From: Tellurirhabdus bombi
Lineage (GTDB): Bacteria > Bacteroidota > Bacteroidia > Cytophagales > Spirosomataceae
Reading direction: 5' to 3'
Assembly: GCF_021484805.1 (NCBI RefSeq)
Contig: NZ_CP090557.1
Span: 2,058,001 to 2,122,000 of the forward strand
DNA: 64,000 nt
The notes below the pieces were generated by a model. That model was given only the letters and a program-made list of their open reading frames with translations, was not told the origin of the DNA and did not search any database. Below are positions 32,193-39,977 of the stretch, piece by piece. Position 1 is the stretch's first letter. Every line of letters starts with the position of its first letter. Both the position numbers and the translations under genes were made by a program.

Positions 32193-33482
32193 CTAATAGT
32201 TTTCGGAAGGAGAGACGACCGCTTGTGGATCGATCTTAACCGCCAGGGGAGACGCCTGCATGACTTCAAGCTGCCTTAGGCGGTCGCTCAGGAACAGTAA
32301 GGAAATGAGAATGGCGCGGTCAAAAACGCCCTGCGAAAAACCGGCAAGCAGCACCGTCAGGAAAGAAAATAAGGCAAATAAAGGGGGCGAATCGAACTGG
32401 CGGGAATAGCGCCGGAAGAAGAGAAATAAACCCAAAAAATACGCAAGTCCGCACGGGATGCCGTACGTAACGAGCAGAAAGGTAACGCCGTTGTTGCGGT
32501 GGGTGGAAAAATCCTGAAGACGTGCCAAAGGCCCAAAGCGGTTTTCTGACAGGCGGCCAAAGCCAATGAGCGGACTGCGGGCCAGATCAACAAAATCAAA
32601 ATATGCGCTGCCGAAGCGGGAGCTGTTGTCGGATTTCGACGCGCTGATATTCTTGTTTATTTTCCCACTCATGAATTCGGTTTGGCTGTAAACTAAAACC
32701 ACCGTCGGCAATAGAATGAGCAGAGAGGCTATTTTGGTCGATTTGCGAACCGTATCACTGCTTATTACGTACCCCACGATGATCATAAATAACGTAATGT
32801 AACCAGCTGTGGAAAAGGTAGTTAGCATGGTGAAAATAAGCAGCCAGTTACGGCGGGTAGAAAACTTTTTTTCGTGTTGCAGATTGAACAGAAGCGCCAG
32901 CGTCATAAATACCGCAAAAGCACCTGGCTCCCAGAAAGGCCCGGAGTTTCGCTTGATGATGGTCGATATAAATTTCTCCTCGGCGAGTTGGTTAAACGTA
33001 TAAACGATCATGCTGGGATTGCCCTCATACATGCTGCTCGCCACCGAAAAAGGAGGCTTGAAAAACGTGTTGGCGATGTTTTGAATCAGAAATTGCTCAA
33101 CGCCCGGAAAGAACGTCAGAAAATAAATGGGTAAACTGATGAGCGCCGAAACAAGAATAATATCGATGTAGTAGCGAATGAAACGAAGCCCGCAAACATG
33201 AATGACCAGATAAACCAGAAGTAACCGAATCAAGATGCTGAGGAGCGAATTAGGAACAAAATTATTGTATTTCAGCGCATGGAGCAGTTCAACGATAAAC
33301 ACAATGATGATGATCGACAGCGACCGGGCAGTTAAGGGCGTCTGGCGAGCAAAAGCAATTCCCGCCGCAGCCAGGAAAAACAAAAGCTGAAACTCCGGCG
33401 AACTGTAAAAATATTCGACGCCAGATACGGCAATAACACCGTAAGTCAGCAGGTAGTCGGGCCAGGTTGCTTCTTTTTGCAT
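32193..33482 (-). CDS. O-antigen/capsule polymerase (Wzy-like)
   Basis: A 429-residue integral membrane protein with about ten to twelve hydrophobic helices and a large loop of about 60 residues near the middle (around PGVEQFLIQNIANTFF, then the conserved-style SGPFWEPGAFAVFMTLA with Arg/Glu charges), typical of Wzy/O-antigen ligase-type proteins. Sequence conservation in this family is low; the call rests on topology, the RNSGPFWEPGAF motif and the neighbours wzx, wza and wzc. The start is placed at ATG 33482, directly after the acyltransferase gene (10-base gap); the upstream extension overlaps that gene. It would join repeat units in the periplasm. Confidence 0.8.
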   Translation of the reverse strand: MQKEATWPDYLLTYGVIAVSGVEYFYSSPEFQLLFFLAAAGIAFARQTPLTARSLSIIIIVFIVELLHALKYNNFVPNSLLSILIRLLLVYLVIHVCGLRFIRYYIDIILVSALISLPIYFLTFFPGVEQFLIQNIANTFFKPPFSVASSMYEGNPSMIVYTFNQLAEEKFISTIIKRNSGPFWEPGAFAVFMTLALLFNLQHEKKFSTRRNWLLIFTMLTTFSTAGYITLFMIIVGYVISSDTVRKSTKIASLLILLPTVVLVYSQTEFMSGKINKNISASKSDNSSRFGSAYFDFVDLARSPLIGFGRLSENRFGPLARLQDFSTHRNNGVTFLLVTYGIPCGLAYFLGLFLFFRRYSRQFDSPPLFALFSFLTVLLAGFSQGVFDRAILISLLFLSDRLRQLEVMQASPLAVKIDPQAVVSPSENY

Positions 33483-33492
33483 CGTCAACGGC

Positions 33493-34197
33493 TTAGTTTT
33501 TCGTTGGTTTAGGCGGAGGGAAAGGACTTTGCGCTTTTCGCTTGGAGAAATGCAAATCAATGGTTTTCAGGAAATCATCATCAATTTTCTGAACAAACTG
33601 GGCAGGATTTCCTGCCCAGACTTCATCCGAAGGAATGTTTTTGGCAACTACCGATCCCGGACCAACAACGGCGCGCGCACCGATCCGGACACCTTTCAGG
33701 ATCGTACAATGATTACCAATAAAACAGTCGTTCTCAATAACCACCGGCATGGTGATGGTGTAATTTCTGGTTTCGGGAACCGAACTGCGGTCATAATAAC
33801 GCATGGAGTGAAAATCACTGTCGTAACAGCAGGTATCGACGCCAATTCGGACGTTGTCACCAATGGTGATTGCTTCGACGCACACCGCCGTAAACGAACT
33901 AACGGTAACATTGCTGCCAATGGTTAGAACGGCATTTTCTTGGAGCGAAAAAAGGCAATTCTGATCCTGACCCGCCTTGGTATGCGAGCGCCCGTTGTAC
34001 ATTTTGAAGCGTGTGCCGATGGTCATGGTTGCTCCTTTTTGCAGGTACAGATCCGGAATGCCGTAACTTTCTAAACCGTAACCGGACTGCACACGATAGA
34101 TGGAAAAAAGCCAGCGGGTATAGGCGGTATCGGTCAATTTTCGTGTTCTTCGGTAGGCCCGGCGGATGCCCTTGTATAAAAGTCGATCTAACCGCAT
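33493..34197 (-). CDS. Hexapeptide-repeat acetyltransferase (WcaF/LacA-like)
   Basis: A 234-residue acyltransferase. A basic helical N-terminus (LYKGIRRAYRRTRKL) precedes the left-handed beta-helix (about 70-205) with a long loop around DSDFHSMRYYDR (the catalytic His is probably in DFHSMR) and the final turn IGNHCTILKGVRIGARAVVG then SVVAKNIPSDEVWAGNPAQ. It would add O-acetyl groups, from acetyl-CoA, to a sugar of the repeat unit. It precedes wzy by 10 bases. Acceptor sugar unknown. Confidence 0.87.
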   Translation of the reverse strand: MRLDRLLYKGIRRAYRRTRKLTDTAYTRWLFSIYRVQSGYGLESYGIPDLYLQKGATMTIGTRFKMYNGRSHTKAGQDQNCLFSLQENAVLTIGSNVTVSSFTAVCVEAITIGDNVRIGVDTCCYDSDFHSMRYYDRSSVPETRNYTITMPVVIENDCFIGNHCTILKGVRIGARAVVGPGSVVAKNIPSDEVWAGNPAQFVQKIDDDFLKTIDLHFSKRKAQSPFPPPKPTKN

Positions 34198-34244
34198 GGA
34201 AGGTGAAGGTGGTCTAATGGATCAGATTAAAATGGACTGTCGCA

Positions 34245-35624
34245 CTAAAGCGTCACCGCCGGAGGTTTGTGAATAATGGTTGAGCGTCCGGTCATTTTAG
34301 CCAGTAAACGCTTGACTTCCAAAGGGGCTACACCAACGCTGTAGAGTAAACAAAGCGTCATGGCAATCAGAATACCGACCAGACCAAGGCCCGCCAGTTT
34401 AACCAGGGCATACGTCAGCGGAATCAGTAGCGCGGCGGCTATCGACGTAGCAATCAGCTGGTTTCGAATTTGGCTAACTCCATTTAGCAGACTTACGTAA
34501 ATGTCGCCGTAGATGTATAGGGATTGGTAAATCAGCATGGCTACCGCCAGCGAAAAAGAAACCGTCACCGATTCATCCACCCAAGCAGGAATGAGGTAAG
34601 GGGCGGTGGCCAGCAAAACCAACTGACCCACCACAACGCCCAGCCAGAGTTGCCGCATGCGCGTCAGTGTTTTTTTGATCCATTCCAGGTCCTGGGTATG
34701 ATAGGCGTGGCCAAAAGCTGACCAAAGCGGGGCAAGCACAATATTGAATACCATTGGCAGAAGGCCAAAATAGCGGTAAGCAATGGTGTATTCTGCTACG
34801 TAGCCGGGTCCCAGAAAGCGGGTAATCAGCAGGTTTGTCGTCGTAAAAATGATTGTCCAGGCCAGTTGAATTACAAAAAACTGAAGCCCCAGACTACCAA
34901 ATTGAGACAAGACCGAGCGACGCGCCATTCTCCAGCGTGGCTTTAGGTAAGCCAGTTCAAAACCAAAAAAATAGATATGAAAGCCAACCAGAACGAACAG
35001 TTGTGGCAGCAATACGGCCAGTCCAACATACAGAATGGACACCTTCAAAACCGTTTTCAGACTCAATAGCAAGAGCAACGTGATGACGTTGCTCAGGAAG
35101 GGGAAAAGGCCGTTGACCGCCGATTTATGCGTGGCTAACAACACAAAGTTGATATTGCGCAGAACCAACTCCAGGCTAAAGGCGCAGAAAGCCAGGTAGG
35201 CAAGCTGACTGATTTCAGCTTGCCAGCGGGCCGATACATTCATGATTGACGCCCAATCCAGCCAGGGGTGAATGAGCGTATAAACCGCCCAGAAACCGAC
35301 GCCAATGAGTAGCGTCGCCACATACAGCGTGCTGACGTATGTTTGAGCCTGTTCCTGTTTGCCCTGCGCCAGAAGCTCGGTTACTTTATTTCGCAGTCCG
35401 TTGCCCAAGCCAAAATCAATGAAGGTGAACCAGGCGACAATGGAACTCAGGGTGAGCCAGACGCCGTATAGCTCCTTCGTCAACAGGCCCAGTGTAAGGG
35501 GCACTAAGGCTAAATTGATGATTACGCTGGCCGCTTTAATACCCAATGACTGAATGACGTTGCGACGGACAGTGATCGTCAGCGCATTTCCAGTTTTGTA
35601 ATAGTGGCGGAGTAACGTAAGCAT
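34245..35624 (-). CDS. Polysaccharide flippase (Wzx/MATE-like)
   Basis: A 459-residue membrane protein with 12 or more hydrophobic helices. The first reads IQSLGIKAASVIINLALVPL and is followed by LLTKELYGVWLTLSSIVAWF, a pattern common to Wzx flippases of the MOP superfamily. The FIDFGLGNGLRNKVTELLAQ segment, between the second and third helices, is also typical of Bacteroidota flippases. It would move the undecaprenyl-linked repeat unit across the inner membrane. It lies 47 bases from the acyltransferase gene and 23 bases from the oxidoreductase gene on the same strand. No substrate specificity can be read. Confidence 0.88.
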   Translation of the reverse strand: MLTLLRHYYKTGNALTITVRRNVIQSLGIKAASVIINLALVPLTLGLLTKELYGVWLTLSSIVAWFTFIDFGLGNGLRNKVTELLAQGKQEQAQTYVSTLYVATLLIGVGFWAVYTLIHPWLDWASIMNVSARWQAEISQLAYLAFCAFSLELVLRNINFVLLATHKSAVNGLFPFLSNVITLLLLLSLKTVLKVSILYVGLAVLLPQLFVLVGFHIYFFGFELAYLKPRWRMARRSVLSQFGSLGLQFFVIQLAWTIIFTTTNLLITRFLGPGYVAEYTIAYRYFGLLPMVFNIVLAPLWSAFGHAYHTQDLEWIKKTLTRMRQLWLGVVVGQLVLLATAPYLIPAWVDESVTVSFSLAVAMLIYQSLYIYGDIYVSLLNGVSQIRNQLIATSIAAALLIPLTYALVKLAGLGLVGILIAMTLCLLYSVGVAPLEVKRLLAKMTGRSTIIHKPPAVTL

Positions 35625-35647
35625 AAAGCAGTTTTTTCGCGGGAAAG

Positions 35648-36802
35648 CTATTTCGTGTAAAGGCTGGCGTGGTCGAAATGCCGGGCAGAGCCGTTAAGGC
35701 GGGCGGCTTCCCGGTTGGGAATGACCATGCGCGGCGATTGCAGATCGGCAAACAGCGAGGCCGGTAGCTCAGGCTGCTCGATCATGGCTTCTTTGTAAAT
35801 TCGCTCAATAATATCCACCACTTTCAGTCCTTCCATCGCATTGGTCGTAATGGTAGCCCGTCCGCGCAGCACATCCACCACGTTTTCGACCACGTAGTTG
35901 TGGTTCATGGCTGATCCTTTGTAGCCGCCGTAGTCATTGCCCGCGTTGGTGGGTGCCAGTTCAGGCATGGTATAACCGCGAATGTTGCAGAACTCCACCT
36001 TCTCCATGTATTGCCCGCCGACCTTAACGCTACCGTTTTCGGCAATAATGGTCATGCTGCTTTCCAGATTGTTCTGCCAGACGGAGGTAGAGAAGTTCAG
36101 CGATCCCATACCGCCATCCAGAAACTTGAAGGAAACAAAACCGCTGTCTTCAAAGTCAGTCAGGTGCTGGTGGTTGAAGTCCATCAGGCGGGCCTGGATG
36201 TTCGAGACGTCACCGAAGAGCCAATACATGATGTCGATAAAGTGCGAGAACTGCGTGTAGAGCGTGCCTCCGTCCAGTTCCCGGCGGCCGTGCCAGCTTC
36301 CGGTCGTGTAATAGCGTTCGTCCCGGTTCCAGTAGCAGTTGAGCTGAACCATGTAAATTTTTCCCAGAACACCCGATTCAACCAGATTTTTCAACCAGAC
36401 TGAAGGCGGCGAATAGCGGTTTTGCATAACAGCAAACACATCACGGCGCTTGCTAAGGGCTTTATAAAGAACCTGTTCGGCATCCTGGCGTCGCAGGGCA
36501 ATGGGTTTTTCGATAACAACGTGTTTGTTCGCGTCCAGACAGCGCAGCGCCTGCTGGGCGTGGAGGCCGTTGGGGGTGGCAATGGTAACAACATCGACAT
36601 TCAGGTTCGCGGCGAGCATGTCGTCCAGCGAATTAAAGAAAGGAACATCGTAGCCATGCAAGTTCAGATCTCGGTGGTGTTTGACGTCGACCAGCGCCGC
36701 TAGTTCGGTTTCCGGATGGGATTTGATCATTTCGGCGTGGCGCTTTCCTATGTGCCCGCAGCCCACTACCGCAAACCGGATCAATCGTTCTGAAAAGTTC
36801 AT
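35648..36802 (-). CDS. wbpB: Gfo/Idh/MocA oxidoreductase, WbpB/WlbA-like
   Basis: A 384-residue NAD-dependent oxidoreductase. The N-terminal Rossmann fold has FAVVGCGHIGKRHAEMI (residues 10-26), and the family active-site motif EKPIALRRQDAE (Lys in E-K-P) lies near residue 98. WDGRR-type loops include YYTTGSWHGRRELDGGTLYT with the QFSHFIDIMYWLFGD helix, as in UDP-GlcNAcA 3-dehydrogenases. In the WbpA/B/E/D route it oxidises C3 of UDP-GlcNAc uronic acid so that WbpE can aminate it. Its three partner genes lie directly upstream on the same strand, which makes this role likely. Confidence 0.87.
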   Translation of the reverse strand: MNFSERLIRFAVVGCGHIGKRHAEMIKSHPETELAALVDVKHHRDLNLHGYDVPFFNSLDDMLAANLNVDVVTIATPNGLHAQQALRCLDANKHVVIEKPIALRRQDAEQVLYKALSKRRDVFAVMQNRYSPPSVWLKNLVESGVLGKIYMVQLNCYWNRDERYYTTGSWHGRRELDGGTLYTQFSHFIDIMYWLFGDVSNIQARLMDFNHQHLTDFEDSGFVSFKFLDGGMGSLNFSTSVWQNNLESSMTIIAENGSVKVGGQYMEKVEFCNIRGYTMPELAPTNAGNDYGGYKGSAMNHNYVVENVVDVLRGRATITTNAMEGLKVVDIIERIYKEAMIEQPELPASLFADLQSPRMVIPNREAARLNGSARHFDHASLYTK

Positions 36803-36843
36803 CGTATTAGCGTAAGTTTAAGAAGGAATTATGCAACCCAGGG

Positions 36844-37428
36844 TTATCGAATCCGAGTTACGTTGTTATCTTTTAGTTGATACACTTGACTACTTTCCGG
36901 ACAGGTAGCCTCCTGGTTGTCATCGAAATGGAGTCGGTGACCATATTCACTGACCCAACCGATGAGCCGCGCCGGATTACCCACCAGTAAAGCATAGGCG
37001 GGCACTGGCTTCGTCACCACGGCTCCTGCGCCAATCAGGGCGTAAGCACCAATCGGATTGCCGCACACAACGGTAGCGTTTGCGCCGATGGAAGCACCCC
37101 GGCCCACGTGGGTTGGTGCAAACTGATGCTTCCGAACAATGGCCGACCGGGGATTAATTACGTTGGTAAATACCATGGATGGTCCCAGAAAAACGTCGTC
37201 TTCACAGGTAACTCCGGTATAAATCGAGACATTGTTCTGCACTTTCACATTGCGGCCCAGTACTACGCCCGGCGACACAACGACGTTCTGGCCGATGCTG
37301 CACTCTTCGCCGATGGTACAGCCGGGCATGATGTGCGCAAAATGCCAGATGCGGGTGCCTGCGCCGATGGCAGCCCCTTCGTCGATGATGGCTGTTGGAT
37401 GGATAAACGTTGTTTCGACGGTGGTCAT
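36844..37428 (-). CDS. wbpD: WbpD-type UDP-amino-uronate N-acetyltransferase
   Basis: A 194-residue left-handed beta-helix acetyltransferase. Hallmarks of WbpD/WlbB are visible: FIHPTAIIDEGAAIGAGTRI, IWHFAHIMPGCTIGEECSIG, NNVSIYTGVTCEDDVFLGPS, FTNVINPRSAI and the closing AYALLVGNPARLIGWVSEYG. It acetylates the new 3-amino group of UDP-2-acetamido-3-amino uronic acid. Its start overlaps the end of the aminotransferase gene by 4 bases (ATGA), so the two steps are translationally coupled. A 20-residue acidic C-terminal tail follows the helix. Confidence 0.92.
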   Translation of the reverse strand: MTTVETTFIHPTAIIDEGAAIGAGTRIWHFAHIMPGCTIGEECSIGQNVVVSPGVVLGRNVKVQNNVSIYTGVTCEDDVFLGPSMVFTNVINPRSAIVRKHQFAPTHVGRGASIGANATVVCGNPIGAYALIGAGAVVTKPVPAYALLVGNPARLIGWVSEYGHRLHFDDNQEATCPESSQVYQLKDNNVTRIR

Positions 37429-38579
37429 GCGGATTTGATTTGCTGGGTCATGTAATCGCCAATCAGCGAGCAGATTAGCCCCTGAACGTCACTGTTTAAC
37501 TCGGTATGCATCGGTAGCGAAAGCACTTCCTGACACAGCGCTTCGGCAATTGGAAAGCTGTTTTTGGGGTAACGACTGCTCTGGTAAGCGGGCTGCTGAT
37601 GAAGCGGAATCGGGTAATAAACCATCGATGGAACGCCATGCTTCGATAAATGCGCTTTCAGTCCATCCCGCAAACCAGCCGCAACTTTTAGGGTATATTG
37701 GTGATAAACATGCGTTGAATAAGTGGCCTGAGTCGGTATTTGAAGGCCTGGAATGTTCTGCAAACCCTGGTCGTAACGAGCGGCGGCCTGTTGGCGTTGC
37801 TGGCTAAACTCCTTCAAATGCTTAAGCTTAACGGTCAGAATAGCGGCCTGGAGTGTGTCCAGTCGGGAGTTGACTCCAACCAGTTCGTGGACATATTTCT
37901 GCCGCTGGCCGTGGTTAGCAATCATCCGCAGGCGCTCGCCCAGGGCTTCCTGGTTGGTAAACAACGCCCCTCCATCACCGTAGCAACCTAGATTTTTTGA
38001 CGGAAAAAACGACGTACAGCCAATATCGCCCAAGGTTCCGGCGGCTTGCAGGTTGCCGTCAGAAAGCCGGTATTCGCTGCCCAGAGCCTGAGCCGTGTCT
38101 TCTACAACAGCCAATCCATTACTTTTCGCCAGATTGAGCAAAGGCGTCATGTCCACACACTGGCCAAACAAATGTACCGGAATAACGGCTTTGGTACGTG
38201 GCGTGATAACGCGTTCCACCTGGTCGGCGGTGAGGTTGAAGGTCAGCGGGTCTACATCGGCCCAGACCGGCGTAAGTCCCAGAAGCGCAATAACTTCGGC
38301 AGTAGCTACGTATGAGAAAGCGGGAACAATGACTTCATCACCCGGTTTCAGACCCAGCCCCATGAGTGCCAATTGCAGCGCATCAGTTCCATTGGCACAG
38401 GTAACAACCCGACTTACCCGCAGGAAATGAGCTAAATCCTGTTGAAATTCCCGCACATAATGACCGTTGATATAATCGCCCTGATGGAGGCACTGCTGAA
38501 TGGCTTCGTCGATATCCGATTTCAAACGGTGATACTGCGTTTTCAAATCGACCATCTGAATGGGTTCAATTGCTATCAT
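37425..38579 (-). CDS. wbpE: WbpE-type sugar aminotransferase (DegT/DnrJ/EryC1)
   Basis: A 384-residue PLP enzyme. Signature parts are MVDLKTQYHRLKSDIDEAI near the N-terminus, TCANGTDALQLALMGLGL, VVEDTAQALGSEY with the PLP-contact Asp, and TSFFPSKNLGCYGDGG, in which Lys of P-S-K-N-L is the cofactor lysine (about residue 195). VVTNHGQRQKYVHELVG-like sequence (IANHGQRQKYVHELVGVNSR) follows. It transfers an amino group from glutamate to C3 of the 3-keto UDP-GlcNAc uronic acid. It is the second gene of the nucleotide-sugar set, after wbpA (11-base gap). Confidence 0.92.
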   Translation of the reverse strand: MIAIEPIQMVDLKTQYHRLKSDIDEAIQQCLHQGDYINGHYVREFQQDLAHFLRVSRVVTCANGTDALQLALMGLGLKPGDEVIVPAFSYVATAEVIALLGLTPVWADVDPLTFNLTADQVERVITPRTKAVIPVHLFGQCVDMTPLLNLAKSNGLAVVEDTAQALGSEYRLSDGNLQAAGTLGDIGCTSFFPSKNLGCYGDGGALFTNQEALGERLRMIANHGQRQKYVHELVGVNSRLDTLQAAILTVKLKHLKEFSQQRQQAAARYDQGLQNIPGLQIPTQATYSTHVYHQYTLKVAAGLRDGLKAHLSKHGVPSMVYYPIPLHQQPAYQSSRYPKNSFPIAEALCQEVLSLPMHTELNSDVQGLICSLIGDYMTQQIKSA

Positions 38580-38590
38580 GTCCGTTTGAA

Positions 38591-39934
38591 TTAAAGGCGA
38601 GCGTCCACTAGATTACGATCAAGAAATGCTTTGGTATCGAAAATGACGGCTTTATCGGCGCGTAGTTGGAGCAGGTCAAGGGTTTTAAACTCCTTGTGGC
38701 TGACGGCTAGAACGATCACTTCGTAGGGGCCTTTTGGAGCGTCAATGAGATCGATGGTGTACTCATCAACCATGCACGAGCGGTCGGCCCAGGGGTCGTA
38801 CACATCGATTTCCATCCCAAACTGGCCCAATTCACGGTAAATATCCACCGCCCTGGAATTGCGGGTATCGGGGCAATTTTCCTTGAATGTGATCCCCAGT
38901 AACAGCGCTTTGGCTCCTTTCACCCGAATGTCTTTCCCCAGCATGAGCTTCACCACTTTATTGGCGATGAACATGCCCATGTTTTCGTTAATCCGTCTTC
39001 CCGACAAAATAACCTGCGGGTAATACCCCAGACTCTCCGCCTTGTGCATCAGGTAATACGGGTCAACGCCGATGCAGTGTCCGCCCACCAGCCCCGGCTT
39101 GAAATTCAGAAAATTCCATTTGGTTGCGGCGGCTTCGAGGACATCGGTTGTGTCGATGCCCATGCGGTCGAACATAAGGGCCAACTCGTTGACAAACGAG
39201 ATATTAACATCGCGCTGGGCGTTTTCGATGGCTTTGCTGGCTTCGGCTACCTTCAGCGTTGGAGCCAGGTGGACGCCCGCCTCAATAATGCTGCCGTATA
39301 GCGCTTTTAATTTCTGGCCTGTTTCGGGCGTGCTGCCACTCACTACTTTCTTGATTTTCGTGAGCGTATTTACCTTGTCGCCCGGATTGATGCGTTCGGG
39401 TGAATAACCACAGAAGAAATCAACATTAAAGGTAAGACCACTGATTTCTTCCAATATAGGAACGCAATCTTCTTCCGTACAACCTGGGTAAACCGTTGAT
39501 TCATAGACAACAATATCGCCCCGCTTTAACACTTTGCCGACTGTTTCGCTGGCTTTCAATAAGGGCGTCAGGTTTGGCCGTTTGTACTGGTCAACGGGTG
39601 TTGGCACCGTAACGATGTAGACGTTGCAGCCCTGAAGCGCCTCCTGTTGGTCGGTCAGCAATAAGCCTTCGGCGGCCTGAAGATCGGTGGTTACGGTTTC
39701 GCCGGTGCAGTCAATTCCGCTTGTCAGTTCGGCGATGCGCTGGGTATTGATGTCAAAACCGACTACCTGGTAATTCTTGCCAAATTCTATCGCTAGCGGA
39801 AGGCCCACGTAGCCCAGGCCTAAAATACCAATTACGGGTGCCGCAGTAGTTGAGAGAGCAGCCGAAGGATGGGTGCTATCGGGCAGATCGGTAGGCTGGT
39901 TTTCAACCGAGTTATAGTTAAGAAGCTGATTCAT
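38591..39934 (-). CDS. wbpA: UDP-N-acetylhexosamine 6-dehydrogenase (WbpA/TviB type)
   Basis: A 447-residue UDP-sugar dehydrogenase. The NAD fold begins VIGILGLGYVGLPLAIEFG (residues 34-52). The catalytic Cys lies in GLVGGHCIGVDPYYL (C in G-G-H-C-I-G), and the Lys is in the conserved VGGHC-preceding helix. VPTPVDQYKRPNLTPLL and YESTVYPGCTEEDC mark the WbpA/TviB (UDP-GlcNAc) branch rather than Ugd. It oxidises UDP-GlcNAc to the uronic acid using two NAD, the first committed step of the diamino-uronate route. The first 30 residues are low-complexity. It is 43 bases downstream of wzc. Confidence 0.93.
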   Translation of the reverse strand: MNQLLNYNSVENQPTDLPDSTHPSAALSTTAAPVIGILGLGYVGLPLAIEFGKNYQVVGFDINTQRIAELTSGIDCTGETVTTDLQAAEGLLLTDQQEALQGCNVYIVTVPTPVDQYKRPNLTPLLKASETVGKVLKRGDIVVYESTVYPGCTEEDCVPILEEISGLTFNVDFFCGYSPERINPGDKVNTLTKIKKVVSGSTPETGQKLKALYGSIIEAGVHLAPTLKVAEASKAIENAQRDVNISFVNELALMFDRMGIDTTDVLEAAATKWNFLNFKPGLVGGHCIGVDPYYLMHKAESLGYYPQVILSGRRINENMGMFIANKVVKLMLGKDIRVKGAKALLLGITFKENCPDTRNSRAVDIYRELGQFGMEIDVYDPWADRSCMVDEYTIDLIDAPKGPYEVIVLAVSHKEFKTLDLLQLRADKAVIFDTKAFLDRNLVDARL

Positions 39935-39977
39935 AATTAAATACTAAGTGAATAGGAAACAAGTAAATGGTTACTGA

